Origin: JAKZRT01 sp965247915
Lineage (GTDB): Bacteria; Pseudomonadota; Alphaproteobacteria; Rhodobacterales; Rhodobacteraceae
Assembly: GCA_965247915.1 (NCBI GenBank)
Contig: OZ252048.1
Location: 744,001 to 808,000, forward strand
Length of the DNA stretch: 64,000 nt
Direction: 5' to 3'
Shown piece after piece: positions 44,350 through 54,196 of the stretch. Below the pieces are notes generated by a model, which was not told the DNA's origin, ran no database searches, and worked only from the letters and a program-made list of their open reading frames with translations. Numbering within the stretch: the stretch's first letter is position 1; every line of letters begins with the position of its first letter. The position numbers and the translations under genes are program-made.

Positions 44350-44378
44350 TGCTGTGTCGCTCAGGGGCCTTGCCCCCC

Positions 44379-44849
44379 TTAGATATATCTTACGCTGAGT
44401 ATCTCATAGCCCCGTTCGCCGCCCGGCGTGCGAACCTCGACGCTGTCTCCCGTCTCTTTGCCGATCAGGGCGCGCGCCAGTGGCGAGGCGATGTTCAGCC
44501 GCCCACGTTCGATATCGGCCTCGGCTTCGCCGACGATCTGATAGGTCTTTTTCTCGCCGGTGTCTTCGTCGACCAGCCCAATTGTCGCGCCGAATTTGAT
44601 CGGGCCGGAAAGTTTTGCGGGGTCGATCACATCAGCGCGCGACAAAATCGCCTCCAGCTCGCCGATCCGCCCTTCGATAAAGCTCTGCTTTTCGCGGGCC
44701 GCGTGATATTCCGCGTTTTCGCTCAGGTCGCCATGCTCGCGGGCCTCGGCGATCGCGCGGATCACCGCCGGGCGCTCAACCGATTTGAGCGTCTTCAATT
44801 CTCCTTCAAGCGCGGTGTGGCCCGCGCGGGTGATCAAGATCTTGTCCAT
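44379..44849 (-). CDS. greA: Transcription elongation factor GreA
   Basis: Rescues backtracked RNA polymerase by stimulating RNA cleavage in the secondary channel. 156 residues. N-terminal coiled coil with ITRAGHTALEGELKTLKSVERPAVIRAIAEAREHGDLSENAEYHAAREKQ (its tip Asp-Leu-Ser-Glu-Asn-Ala-Glu is the catalytic acidic tip) and the C-terminal globular domain SPLARALIGKETGDSVEVRTPGG. Standard length. Confidence 0.96.
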   Translation of the reverse strand: MDKILITRAGHTALEGELKTLKSVERPAVIRAIAEAREHGDLSENAEYHAAREKQSFIEGRIGELEAILSRADVIDPAKLSGPIKFGATIGLVDEDTGEKKTYQIVGEAEADIERGRLNIASPLARALIGKETGDSVEVRTPGGERGYEILSVRYI

Positions 44850-44979
44850 CGGATTTCAGCGCTGTGGATGGTGAATACGCAACACGTTGGCCCTTAACGC
44901 CGCCTTGGTGGAAAGAGTCAATAGAACGTGGGCAGGCGGCGGCCTAGAAGGACGCAATTTTAACAAAAAGTCGAGCACT

Positions 44980-45954
44980 GTGAAGGGTTTTATTGCGTTC
45001 TCACTGGTTTATCTGCTGGCTGCTGTTGGTGTCGCTTGGGCATCCGGCGCCAGCCGGGAACTTATGGCATTCGGCATTCTCGTCGTCTTTCAAGACCAGC
45101 TGCGCATTCTCCTGGCTGCCGTGGTTCCGCTGGCTTTGGGTCTTGTTGTTGTTGGCCTGACGGGTGGAACCGATGCTCTGCGTCGGCGCGGACCCGAAGC
45201 AGCGCTGGCCCTTGTCGGAGTAGCCATTTTTGCGGCTGCTTTTATGACCGTTAAGACACATTTGCAGGACATCGCCGGGCTCTTCATTGATCTTCCCTTT
45301 TTTGCCGACCCGTTCTTTGCGGCGCTCGACCGGGCGCTGCATTTCGGGACCGACCCTTACCAATTTTCGCATCGTCTGTTTTCGGGCGTCAGTGAAATTG
45401 GGATCGCCGTATCATACGTGGTGCTTTGGGTGCCAGTCTCGCTGCTTTTTCCGGTTATTTTGGCAATAATCGACGGCGACCGGCGCCGCAGAGGCGACTA
45501 TCTCAGGCTCTACGTTTTGGCATTCCTGGTTCTCGGCAATGTCCTTGCGATCGCCGGGCTTTCCGCTGGGCCGGTTTTTTATGACCGGATTTTCCATACT
45601 GACCGCTTTGCCGATCTCACGGTTGCGCTCGAGGTCTCGGGCATTGCCGAAGGCCTGATCGGTCAGATTCAGCTTGGGCTGTGGGAGATGTACTCCGAAG
45701 GGTTGCTTGCGCTGGGCACTGGCATTTCGGCGTTTCCGTCGGTGCATGTGGCGATGGCGACGGTGATCACCCTTTATGCGTCCGAGCGGTCGGTCTGGCT
45801 GATCCCGATTGCCAGTGCCTATCTGGCGGCAATATTGATATTTTCTGTCCACACCGGTTTTCATTATGCCGTTGACGGTTATGCGTCGATTATTTTGATG
45901 GCGCTGGCCTGGTGGTGGCTGCGGCGCAGACGTAGTCCGGGCCGAAACGCCTGA
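44980..45954 (+). CDS. PAP2-superfamily membrane phosphatase-like protein
   Basis: 324 residues from GTG 44980, with about seven or eight membrane segments. The phosphatase motif is split as in PAP2: SAFPSVHVAMA near the C-terminal third and HTGFHYAVDGYAS near the end, supplying the catalytic histidines. Likely acts on a lipid phosphate at the periplasmic face of the membrane. The start is uncertain; an open frame reaches back to 44887, but no clear ribosome-binding site is seen for either. Confidence 0.75.
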   Translation: MKGFIAFSLVYLLAAVGVAWASGASRELMAFGILVVFQDQLRILLAAVVPLALGLVVVGLTGGTDALRRRGPEAALALVGVAIFAAAFMTVKTHLQDIAGLFIDLPFFADPFFAALDRALHFGTDPYQFSHRLFSGVSEIGIAVSYVVLWVPVSLLFPVILAIIDGDRRRRGDYLRLYVLAFLVLGNVLAIAGLSAGPVFYDRIFHTDRFADLTVALEVSGIAEGLIGQIQLGLWEMYSEGLLALGTGISAFPSVHVAMATVITLYASERSVWLIPIASAYLAAILIFSVHTGFHYAVDGYASIILMALAWWWLRRRRSPGRNA

Positions 45955-46043
45955 CGCGCATGGCAATTGCCCTGTTGGCAGACCTGCGCTAAGGACGCGC
46001 GAAATATGCCGCGCGAACCGGCATTCATAAACAGGGTAATGAC

Positions 46044-47681
46044 ATGGCCGATGGGACACGCGAAGCGATGGAATACGACGTTGTGATCGTGGGCGCCGGG
46101 CCTGCAGGTCTCAGCGCCGCGATCCGGCTGAAACAGCTCGATGCCGATCTCGAGGTCGTGGTCCTGGAGAAAGGCTCTGAGGTCGGCGCGCATATCCTGT
46201 CGGGCGCAGTGCTTGACCCGTCGGGGCTGACGCGCCTGATGCCGGACTGGAAGGACAAAGGCGCGCCATTGAATGTGCCGGTCAGCCAGGACAATTTCTA
46301 TGTTCTGGGGGCAAGCGGTCAGGTGCGCCTGCCCAATTTCCTGATGCCGCCCCTGATGTCGAACCACGGCAATTACATCGTTTCCATGGGCAATGTTTGT
46401 CGCTGGATGGCCGAGCAGGCCGAGGGACTGGGGGTGGAGATTTTTCCGGGCATGGCCGCTTCGGAACTGGTGTGGGGCGAGGATGGCGAGGTCAAAGGCG
46501 TGGTCGCCGGCGAGTTTGGCCTGAACGCCGATGGCGAACCCGGCGACGGATACGAGCCGGGCATGGAGCTGCACGGCAAATACGTGTTCTTGTCTGAGGG
46601 CGTGCGTGGATCGCTCTCCAAGCAGGTGATCGCCAAATACGGGCTGGATGCAAATTGCGACGTGCCCAAGTTCGGCCTGGGCATGAAGGAGATTTGGGAG
46701 GTCGACCCGGAAAAGCACAACGAGGGAGAGGTCACGCACACCATGGGCTGGCCCTTGGGGTGGAAAAACTCGGGCGGGTCTTTTATCTATCACCTTGATA
46801 ACAATCAGGTTTATGTGGGCTACATCGTCGATCTGAACTATAAGAACCCGCACCTCTATCCCTACATGGAATTTCAGCGGTTCAAGCATCACCCCAAGAT
46901 TGCCAAACTTCTGGAAGGCGGCAAGCGCGTGGCCTACGGCGCGCGGGCGGTGACCAAGGGCGGGCTGCAGTCGATCCCCCAAGTGGCGTTTCCGGGCGGC
47001 GCGTTGCTGGGCTGTTCGGCGGGGCTGGTCAACCTGCCGCGGATCAAGGGCAACCACAACGCCATGCATTCGGGCATCGAGGCCGCCGAGGCCGCCCATG
47101 CCGCTATCAAGGGCGGCCAGTCGGGCGACACGCTGGGTGCCTATGATACGGCGCTGCGGTCCGGCCCGGTCGGCAAAGACTTGAAGAAAGTCCGCAATGT
47201 CGCCCCCCTGAACGCGCGGTTCGGTCCCTTGGGCGGACTCATTCTGGGCGGCTTTGACATGTGGTTTCAGACGCTCTTCGGCTTTTCGCTTTTCGGAACG
47301 CTCAAACACGGCAAGACCGATGCCGCCGCGACCGGCAAGGCGGCGGATCACCCGGTGATCGGCTATCCCAAGCCCGACGGTAAACTCAGCTTTGACCGTC
47401 TGACCAACGTCAGTTTCTCGATGACCAACCACGAAGAACGCCAACCGGCGCACCTGCACCTGACCGATCCGGATATTCCGATCAGCGTCAACCTGCCCGA
47501 ATTCGCCGAACCCGCACAGCGGTACTGCCCGGCGGGCGTATACGAGGTGGTTGACGAAAAATTCGTCATCAACTTCCAGAACTGCGTGCATTGCAAGGCC
47601 TGCGACATCAAAGACCCCAGCCAGAACATCACCTGGGTGACGCCGCAGGGCGGCGACGGGCCGAACTACCCGAATATGTGA
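46044..47681 (+). CDS. Electron transfer flavoprotein-ubiquinone oxidoreductase
   Basis: Passes electrons from reduced ETF, fed by acyl-CoA and methylglycine dehydrogenases, to ubiquinone in the inner membrane. 545 residues. FAD motif YDVVIVGAGPAGLSAAIRLK, family segments GCSAGLVNLPRIKGNHNAMHSG, and the C-terminal 4Fe-4S site with CPAGVYE, NCVHCKACDIKDPSQNI. All four cysteines are present. It would serve the dehydrogenases at 16609 and 38790. Confidence 0.95.
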   Translation: MADGTREAMEYDVVIVGAGPAGLSAAIRLKQLDADLEVVVLEKGSEVGAHILSGAVLDPSGLTRLMPDWKDKGAPLNVPVSQDNFYVLGASGQVRLPNFLMPPLMSNHGNYIVSMGNVCRWMAEQAEGLGVEIFPGMAASELVWGEDGEVKGVVAGEFGLNADGEPGDGYEPGMELHGKYVFLSEGVRGSLSKQVIAKYGLDANCDVPKFGLGMKEIWEVDPEKHNEGEVTHTMGWPLGWKNSGGSFIYHLDNNQVYVGYIVDLNYKNPHLYPYMEFQRFKHHPKIAKLLEGGKRVAYGARAVTKGGLQSIPQVAFPGGALLGCSAGLVNLPRIKGNHNAMHSGIEAAEAAHAAIKGGQSGDTLGAYDTALRSGPVGKDLKKVRNVAPLNARFGPLGGLILGGFDMWFQTLFGFSLFGTLKHGKTDAAATGKAADHPVIGYPKPDGKLSFDRLTNVSFSMTNHEERQPAHLHLTDPDIPISVNLPEFAEPAQRYCPAGVYEVVDEKFVINFQNCVHCKACDIKDPSQNITWVTPQGGDGPNYPNM

Positions 47682-47818
47682 GGCGCAGGGTGGTCCGCCC
47701 GAGCGCGGCTTCTGGGTAACCATTTCACAAATTTGAAGGGTCCGTGTGCCAGCTACGCGTTGCTTTTGCCATCACGAAGCGGCTAGGTTCAGCGCGATAT
47801 TGATTGGGTAGACCCGAC

Positions 47819-49516
47819 ATGATCCGAAAATTTCTTGCAACGCTGGCAATTCTGGGGATTTCGCCCCTCGCAGCATTAGCACAGGCCGACGGATTTGCCG
47901 GCTCGTATCTGGCGGCGCGTCAGGCGGTTATGAACCACGACTTTTCGGCAGCGTCCGATTATTTCGTGCGGGCTCTGGCGCGCGACGGCTCGAATGTGGC
48001 GCTGATGGAAAACACGGTGGCAGCGCTTGTCGGCGTTGGCCGGATCGAACGCGCGGTGCCGATTGCCCGGCAACTGGCGGCGATCAGCCCGGAAAGCCAG
48101 ATTGCCGCACAGGTGCTGGTGGCTCACCGCATGAAAGAGGGCGAATATGCGGACCTTCTTGGGGATCAGGCGGCAGCGCTTTCCGTTGGCCCGCTGGTCG
48201 ACGGGCTTGCCGCGGCTTGGGCGCATGTGGGCGCGGGCGATATGACCCTGGCGCTGGCAGCCTTTGACGAGATCGCCGCGCGTCCCGGTCTGGCGGCCTT
48301 TGGCGGCTATCACAAGGCCCTGTCGCTGGCCAATGTCGGCGATTTCGAAGGCGCCGAGGCGCTTTTTTCCGGACCCGATGGCGCCCAGCTGCAATCAACC
48401 CGGCGCGGGCTCGTGGCGCGTGCCCAGATCCTCAGCCAGCTTGAACGTTCAGCCGATGCCATTGCCGCCATTCGCACCGGTTTCAGCTCCGGCAGCGATC
48501 CGGCCATGGACGCGCTGGTCGCGGCGCTCGAGGCCGGCGAGGTGCTGACTTTTGACGTAGTCACCAGCGCATCGGACGGTATGGCCGAAGTGTTCCAGTC
48601 GGTCGCCTCGGCTCTGAACGGCGAAGCGGCTGATGAATACACGCTAAGCTACATCCGTACCGCCGATTATCTGCGTCCGGGCGATACCGACACGATCCTG
48701 CTTATGGCCAGCCTTCTGGAGCAACTCGACCAATACGACCTGGCCACGCGCGCCTACGATCAGGTGGCGCGCGATGATCCATCTTTTCACGCCGCCGAAA
48801 TGGGCCGGGCCGAGGCGCTGCGCCGCGCCGGCCGGCCAGACGCGGCCATCGAAGTGTTGCAACAACTGGCCGAAAGCCATGCCGAGATTGCATCGGTGCA
48901 TCAGACGTTAGGTGACGCTCTGCGACGCATGGAGCTCTATGACGAGGCCAGCCAGGCTTATGACAAAGCCATCGCGCAGCACGAAAACCCGGACCGCCAG
49001 CACTGGATTCTGTACTTCGCGCGCGGCATCACCCACGAACGTTCGGACCGCTGGCCGCAGGCCGAAGCCGATTTCCGGCTGGCGCTCGACCTCAGCCCCG
49101 ATCAGCCGCAGGTGCTGAACTATCTGGGCTATTCGCTGGTCGAACTGCAGCAGAATCTGGACGAGGCGCTTGATATGATCGAACGCGCGGTCGCGGCGCG
49201 GCCCGACGATGGCTATATCACCGATTCGCTCGGCTGGGTGCTTTATCGCCTGGGCCGCTATGACGAAGCCGAGGTGCATATGGAACGGGCCGCACAGCTG
49301 ACCCCGACGGACCCGATCATCAGCGACCATCTGGGTGACGTCTATTGGGCCGTGGGCCGGACGCTCGAGGCGCGGTTCCAGTGGCGGCGCGCGATGAGCT
49401 TTGAGCCCGAAGAGGCCGAGGTCATCCGCATCCGCCGCAAGCTCGAGGTCGGGCTGGACGCGGTTTTGGAAGAGGAAGGCGCCGAACCGCTGGCGGTCGC
49501 CAATGACGGCGGTTGA
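47819..49516 (+). CDS. Exported tetratricopeptide-repeat protein
   Basis: 565 residues. Signal peptide (IRKFLATLAILGISPLAALAQA) followed by TPR helices over most of the length, clearest in the C-terminal half: DEASQAYDKAIAQHENPDRQHWILYFARGITHERSDRWPQAEADFRLALDLSPDQPQVLNYLGYSLVE and later pairs. A scaffold for protein interactions in the periplasm or outer membrane; partners unknown. The ATG at 47819 gives the signal peptide. Its stop lies inside ispE (14-base overlap), suggesting coupling. Confidence 0.85.
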   Translation: MIRKFLATLAILGISPLAALAQADGFAGSYLAARQAVMNHDFSAASDYFVRALARDGSNVALMENTVAALVGVGRIERAVPIARQLAAISPESQIAAQVLVAHRMKEGEYADLLGDQAAALSVGPLVDGLAAAWAHVGAGDMTLALAAFDEIAARPGLAAFGGYHKALSLANVGDFEGAEALFSGPDGAQLQSTRRGLVARAQILSQLERSADAIAAIRTGFSSGSDPAMDALVAALEAGEVLTFDVVTSASDGMAEVFQSVASALNGEAADEYTLSYIRTADYLRPGDTDTILLMASLLEQLDQYDLATRAYDQVARDDPSFHAAEMGRAEALRRAGRPDAAIEVLQQLAESHAEIASVHQTLGDALRRMELYDEASQAYDKAIAQHENPDRQHWILYFARGITHERSDRWPQAEADFRLALDLSPDQPQVLNYLGYSLVELQQNLDEALDMIERAVAARPDDGYITDSLGWVLYRLGRYDEAEVHMERAAQLTPTDPIISDHLGDVYWAVGRTLEARFQWRRAMSFEPEEAEVIRIRRKLEVGLDAVLEEEGAEPLAVANDGG

Positions 49517-50351
49517 CGTCTTTGCCCCGGCCAAGGTCAATCTGACGCTGCATGTCACCGGCCGCAGGGCCGACGGCTTTCATCTGCTCGACACGCTTGT
49601 GGTCTTCTCGGCAGATGTGGGTGACCGCATAGGTGTTGTCGCGGATGATGAACTGAGCCTCGATGTTACCGGGCCCCGGGCCCAAGGCGTGCCCGTGGGC
49701 GATGACAACATCGTAATGCGGGCCGCAATGCGGCTTCGCGCATTACGCGGCGTGTCACGGGGCGCGACGATTACGCTGGACAAGCATCTGCCGCGCGGCG
49801 GCGGCCTGGGCGGCGGATCGGCCGATGCGGCGGCCACCATCAACGCGCTGGCGCGACTGTGGGATGTGCCGCCCCTGACAGGTGACGAGGCGCTGGCGCT
49901 CGGTGCTGACGTGCCGATGTGTCTGGCCGCCACGTCATTGCAGGCCCGTGGTATAGGCGAGGGTCTGCATCCGGTCACACTGCCGCCGCTGCACGCCGTG
50001 CTGGTCAATCCGGGCACGCCAGTGCCCACGGCGGCGGTGTTCGCCGCGCTCAGCGACCATAACAATGCGCCGATGCCCGACCGGTTGCCTGACCTCCAAA
50101 GCCCGGCCCCGCTGATTGCCTGGCTTGCCGATCAACGCAATGACCTGGAGCCACCGGCGCAGAGCATCGCTCCGGCCATCAGCGCCGCACTTGCCGACCT
50201 GCGCGACCTGCTGGGTTGCCAACTGGCACGCATGTCCGGTTCGGGCAGCACTTGTTTCGGGCTTTTCCACGACGCCAAGGCCGCGTTGGCCGCTGCCGAA
50301 CTGCTCCGCGCCGACCACCCCGCATGGTGGGTGCGCGCAACACGCCTTTAG
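49503..50351 (+). CDS. ispE: 4-diphosphocytidyl-2-C-methyl-D-erythritol kinase
   Basis: Fourth step of the MEP isoprenoid pathway. 282 residues, GHMP kinase family. N-terminal FAPAKVNLTLHVTGRRADGFHLLDTLVV, ATP-binding PRGGGLGGGSADAAATINAL and C-terminal LARMSGSGSTCFGLF. The ATG at 49503 lies within the end of the TPR gene. All active-site segments are present. Confidence 0.96.
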   Translation: MTAVDVFAPAKVNLTLHVTGRRADGFHLLDTLVVFSADVGDRIGVVADDELSLDVTGPRAQGVPVGDDNIVMRAAMRLRALRGVSRGATITLDKHLPRGGGLGGGSADAAATINALARLWDVPPLTGDEALALGADVPMCLAATSLQARGIGEGLHPVTLPPLHAVLVNPGTPVPTAAVFAALSDHNNAPMPDRLPDLQSPAPLIAWLADQRNDLEPPAQSIAPAISAALADLRDLLGCQLARMSGSGSTCFGLFHDAKAALAAAELLRADHPAWWVRATRL

Positions 50352-50358
50352 CGCGCGC

Positions 50359-51243
50359 TCAGCCGCCAACCGGCCGCTTGGCCAACCGGTGTTGCCGCAT
50401 CAGCGTAAACAAACCAGCGCCCACCACGATCCCCGCACACAGCACGACGTTGGATTTCAATATCTCACCAAAGATCAGGATCCCGATGGCCGCAGCGAAC
50501 ACCAGTTGCAGAAAGGCAAAGGGCTGAACCGCGCTGGCTTCGGCGACGGCATAACAACGGATCAGCAACCAATGGCCAAGAACGCCGGTGACACAAAGCA
50601 GCCCCATCAACGCGCTGTCGGCAGGCGTCATTGGTTGCCATGATGTCAGCCCGATCACGCTCATCAGCGCAGCACCGGTGACACCGGTCCAGAAAAAGCT
50701 GGTTTCAGCACTGTCGGCCCGTGCCGCATAGCGCGTCAACAGCGCGTAGAGCGCAAACATCAATGCCGAGGCCAGCGGCAACAACGTGGCGGCTGTGAAC
50801 ACCGTCACACCAGGGCGCAGGATGATGATGACGCCCACGAAGCCAACTCCGATGGCCGCCCACCTGCGCCACCCGACATTTTCGCCCAGAACCGGACCTG
50901 AAAGTGCTGCGACCAAAAGCGGGTAGCAAGTGAAGACCGCATGCGCCTCGACAAGCCCGAGATAGGTGAACCCCAGCACCATCACGCAAATCTCCAGCGC
51001 CAGCAGAACCCCGCGAAAACCCTGCAACAGCGGCTGTCGGGTGGCCGCCACCGCGCGCAGCCCGCCTTGGGCGCGCGCCGCCTAGGCGAACACGAAGGCG
51101 GCAAAGAACCAATAGCGGACCATTACCACCATCAACACGTTGTAGGTCTCGGCCAGATGGCGCGACAGCCCGTCCTGGGCGGCAAACACCATCGTTGTCG
51201 CCACCATCAGCCAGATGCCGGCGCGATTGTTCGGCGGCGTCAT
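50359..51243 (-). pseudogene. EamA/DMT-family transporter with an in-frame amber stop
   Basis: An inner-membrane exporter of the drug/metabolite transporter superfamily. Reading from ATG 51243 gives TPPNNRAGIWLMVATTMVFAAQDGLSRHLAETYNVLMVVMVRYWFFAAFVFA, then TAG (51082-51084), then AARAQGGLRAVAATRQPLLQGFRG and seven or eight more membrane segments in the same frame to 50359. Full-length it would have 294 residues, normal for the family. A 230-residue restart from 51051 is the longest intact piece but lacks the first helices. The ATG overlaps the mnmD stop (ATGA). Confidence 0.82.
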
Positions 51244-51920
51244 GGCCCGCCCCTCAGCACACCGCGCGTCATGTGCCGCTTGCGCCCGAAGCCAGGGGCG
51301 CGCGTGACGTCAAAACCGGCCTGCTCAAGCGCCCGGCGTACCGCGCCCGACGCCGTGTAGGTGGCGAAGGTTCCGCCCGGCGCGGTATGCCGCGCGACCG
51401 CATCCAGCAACGCCGGTTCCCACATCTCAGCGTTTCGCGCCGGTGCAAAACCATCCAGAAACCAGGCGTCAGCCTGCCCGTGCCAGTTGGGCAGCGTGTC
51501 GCGCGCGTCGCCCAGCACCAGGGTCCCATCAAGCGGACCGAGCGCGAATTTCCGGTCGCGGCGGTCCAGCGCGCGCGCGATGACCGCCACCAGGGGTCCG
51601 GCGGTGGCAGGCAAGGCCAGCGCCGCCAGGGCCTTGGCCGCATCCGCACCGCGCATTGGAAAAGCCTCGAACGTCGCAAAGCTAACGCGGCAGCCGCCGG
51701 GCACCGCCGCCGCCAGCGCCAGCGCGTTAAGCCCGGTGCCAAACCCAAGCTCGGCCACGCGAAACCCGTCTGAAAGTCGCGCCGGCAGATCATTGCCGGA
51801 AAGAAACACATGACCCGCCTCGGCCACTCCGTCGGCAAGCGAAAAATAGGGATCGTCAAAGTGCGTCGATACCGGCGCACCGGTCTGCGCCCAGTTGACC
51901 TCAGCGCGCTGGCCGATCAT
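51240..51920 (-). CDS. mnmD: tRNA 5-methylaminomethyl-2-thiouridine methyltransferase (MnmD-type, MnmC N-terminal half)
   Basis: SAM-dependent methyltransferase that finishes the wobble uridine modification mnm5s2U in tRNA. 226 residues from ATG 51920 (MIGQRAEVNWAQTGAPVSTHFDDPYFSLADGVAEAGHVFLSGNDLPARL). SAM motif RVAELGFGTGLNALALAA; DUF752-type ADAWFLDGFAPARNAEMW and a C-terminal PGGTFATYTASGAVRRALEQAGFDV. The oxidase half that is fused to it in enterobacterial MnmC is absent; a DAO-family gene lies next to it in divergent orientation. Confidence 0.9.
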   Translation of the reverse strand: MIGQRAEVNWAQTGAPVSTHFDDPYFSLADGVAEAGHVFLSGNDLPARLSDGFRVAELGFGTGLNALALAAAVPGGCRVSFATFEAFPMRGADAAKALAALALPATAGPLVAVIARALDRRDRKFALGPLDGTLVLGDARDTLPNWHGQADAWFLDGFAPARNAEMWEPALLDAVARHTAPGGTFATYTASGAVRRALEQAGFDVTRAPGFGRKRHMTRGVLRGGP

Positions 51921-51978
51921 CGGTTTTTGCCCTATGCCCATCCGGCGGCGACAATGGCCATGGGTGCGGGGATTGGCA

Positions 51979-53028
51979 ATGGCGAAGGCGGGCGTCGATG
52001 TGACAGTGCTGGGGGCGGGCATTTTCGGCCTGACCATCGCGTTTGTCTGCCTTTCGCGCGGCGCCCGGGTGCGGGTGATCGACCCAGGCGGACCCGGGGC
52101 CGGGGCCAGCGGCGGCGTGCTTGGCGCCCTGGCCCTGCATACGCCCGATAACTGGAACACCAAGAAGGCGCTGCAGCTTGAAAGCCTGCTCGCCGCCGGT
52201 CCGTTCTGGGCCGAGATCGCCAATGCGTCCGGAAAAGACCCCGGCTACGCCCGCACCGGACGCATCCAGCCGCTGGCCGACGAACGCGCTGTGAAGCTGG
52301 CAAGAAGCCGGGCGCCGGACGCCGCGCGCAACTGGCAAGGCGCGGCTGACTGGCAGATCATTGACGGTGACAAGGCCGGGGATTGGGCGCCGCTGTCGCC
52401 GACCGGCCTTTGGCTGCGCGACACGCTGAGCGCCCACATCCACCCGCGCCGCTCAATCGCCGCGCTGGCCGAAGCGGTGCGGATCCGGGGTGGCATCGTC
52501 GTGGCCGAATCGCCGCGCCAGGGCCAGATCATCTGGGCCACCGGTACCGCCGGTCTGGCCGCGCTCTCCGATCACCTCTGGCACCCCATCGGCAACGCGG
52601 TGAAGGGCCAGGCCGCACTGCTGAAACTCGACCGGGCCGGGGCGGCGCAGATTTTTGCCGATGGTATTCATATCATCCCCCACGGCGATAGCACGGTCGC
52701 GCTCGGAGCCACCAGCGAACGCGAATTTGACGAACCATTCTCGACCGACGCGCGGCTCGAGGCGCTGATCGAAACGGCGCGCGCGCTTGTCCCCGCCCTG
52801 GGGCAAGCGCCAATTGTGGAACGCTGGGCAGGGCTGCGACCGCGGGCGCGAAGCCGCGCGCCGATCTTGGGCCCCTGGCCCGGAAAACCGGGCGAATTCA
52901 TCGCCAACGGTGGCTTCAAAATCGGCTTTGGCATGGCCATCGGCGTCGCCCGCCTGATGGCCGATCTGGTGCTTGAGGGCCGCGACGCCATTCCGCCGGA
53001 ATTCAGGCTCTCGGCATCAATGCCCTGA
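51979..53028 (+). CDS. FAD-dependent oxidoreductase of the DAO family (MnmC2/ThiO-like)
   Basis: 349 residues. FAD motif VDVTVLGAGIFGLTIAFVCLSRGARVRVID, GAGASGGVLGALALHTPDNWN and C-terminal RWAGLRPRARSRAPILGP..ANGGFKIGFGMAIGVARLMADL. This matches glycine oxidase/ThiO and the oxidase half of MnmC. The start is ATG 51979, 58 bases from the divergent mnmD start, and the pairing suggests that the split MnmC functions are encoded here. That the two act together is inference. Confidence 0.82.
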   Translation: MAKAGVDVTVLGAGIFGLTIAFVCLSRGARVRVIDPGGPGAGASGGVLGALALHTPDNWNTKKALQLESLLAAGPFWAEIANASGKDPGYARTGRIQPLADERAVKLARSRAPDAARNWQGAADWQIIDGDKAGDWAPLSPTGLWLRDTLSAHIHPRRSIAALAEAVRIRGGIVVAESPRQGQIIWATGTAGLAALSDHLWHPIGNAVKGQAALLKLDRAGAAQIFADGIHIIPHGDSTVALGATSEREFDEPFSTDARLEALIETARALVPALGQAPIVERWAGLRPRARSRAPILGPWPGKPGEFIANGGFKIGFGMAIGVARLMADLVLEGRDAIPPEFRLSASMP

Positions 53029-53242
53029 CCGGACCGCACGGCGCGCCGGTCATTCAGCCATATCACATTTCCACAAATACTTATCTGTCCGCGGTCTGCT
53101 ATTTTGTTGGCGGGCGGGAGGCCGGCAAATACTTGACCCGCTTTGAGGTCGTCTGGGAGCCGGGTCCCCAGCCCCTTGGGTAACCACCCAAACCGAACTG
53201 TTGACTGGCCCGGCGCTGTTGTCGCCAAGGCCGCAGATAAGG
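53029..53242 (+). ncRNA. Candidate non-coding region of the IS110 element (possible bridge RNA)
   Basis: 214 bases between the oxidoreductase stop and the IS110 transposase start. Contains short inverted repeats (CCGGACCGCACGG-like and GGGAGCCGGGTCCCC) and no ORF. In the IS110 group a structured bridge RNA is encoded upstream of the recombinase. Whether one is made here is not visible; folding and comparison with other copies would tell. Confidence 0.35.
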
Positions 53243-54196
53243 ATGGATAACGTGACCTTAACACCTTACTTCGCGGGATGCGACATTTCGCGGGACGGCC
53301 TGGACATTTGCCTGTTGCAGGGCGACAGCGAGCGTCATTTCAGTTTGCCGAACACGCCGCAGGGCCATGCGATGCTGCTTGAGAAGTTGGCCGGAACATC
53401 GCCTGAGCTCGTCGTTCTGGAGGCCAGTGGCGGCTATGAATCGGCGCTGTATGAGGCCCTTCAGGGCGCCGGAGTTCCGGTGGCGCGGCTGCTGCCCCAG
53501 CGGGTCCGGCAATTCGCCTATGCAGGCGGGCAACTGGCCAAGACCGACCGGATCGATGCCTATATTCTGGCGCTGTTCGGCCAGCGGATGCGCCCCGCAC
53601 CAAGCCTCGATGAGCCAGCAGGTCAGCGCTACATCAAGGCTTTGACCACGCGACGGCGGGCGCTTCTGACCCGCCGCATTGCCGAAAAATGCCAGCTCAA
53701 ACAAGCCGCGTTTGAAGATATCCGCGCCATGATCCGCCACGCACTGACCCGGTTGGAGGCCGATATCAGGGCGCTGGACGCGCAGATCAATGCCCTGATC
53801 GAAGCGGACACGGCCTGGCGCAATCGCGCCCGCCGCCTGACCAGCCTTCCCGGGATCGGGGCGGTCACCAGTGCGGCGATGATTGCCGGGCTTCCCGAGC
53901 TCGGCCGCGTCACACGCGGGGAAATCGCCGCTCTGGTCGGCGTGGCACCGTTCGCGCGGCAAAGCGGTCGCTGGCGGGGCAAACGGGTGTGCCGCGGCGG
54001 GCGAAAAGACCTGCGAAATACCCTCTACATGGCGGCGCTGTCGGCGACACGCGCCAAAAGAACCCCGTTCTCTGCCCTCTACCAGCGGCTCGTCGATGCA
54101 GGAAAACCACCCAAACTGGCCATCACCGCCGTCATGCGAAAAATGGTCGTTACCCTGAATGCAATGGAACGCGATCAGAAATTCTACGCAATATAA
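53243..54196 (+). CDS. IS110-family transposase
   Basis: 317 residues from ATG 53243 (AAGG upstream). N-terminal RuvC-like DEDD domain: FAGCDISRDGLDICLL (first Asp), VVLEASGGYESAL (Glu), and AKTDRIDAYILALF. C-terminal domain with LTSLPGIGAVTSAAMIAGLPELG and the conserved serine region VGVAPFARQSGRWRGKRVCRGGRKDLRNTLYMAAL. Transposes by site-specific recombination without terminal repeats. The element's ends are not identifiable, but it must end before rimO (54276). Confidence 0.92.
   Translation: MDNVTLTPYFAGCDISRDGLDICLLQGDSERHFSLPNTPQGHAMLLEKLAGTSPELVVLEASGGYESALYEALQGAGVPVARLLPQRVRQFAYAGGQLAKTDRIDAYILALFGQRMRPAPSLDEPAGQRYIKALTTRRRALLTRRIAEKCQLKQAAFEDIRAMIRHALTRLEADIRALDAQINALIEADTAWRNRARRLTSLPGIGAVTSAAMIAGLPELGRVTRGEIAALVGVAPFARQSGRWRGKRVCRGGRKDLRNTLYMAALSATRAKRTPFSALYQRLVDAGKPPKLAITAVMRKMVVTLNAMERDQKFYAI

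Noticed and set aside
45879..47723. Open minus-strand frame over the ETF-QO gene
   Set aside because: Antisense of a gene with complete FAD and FeS motifs.
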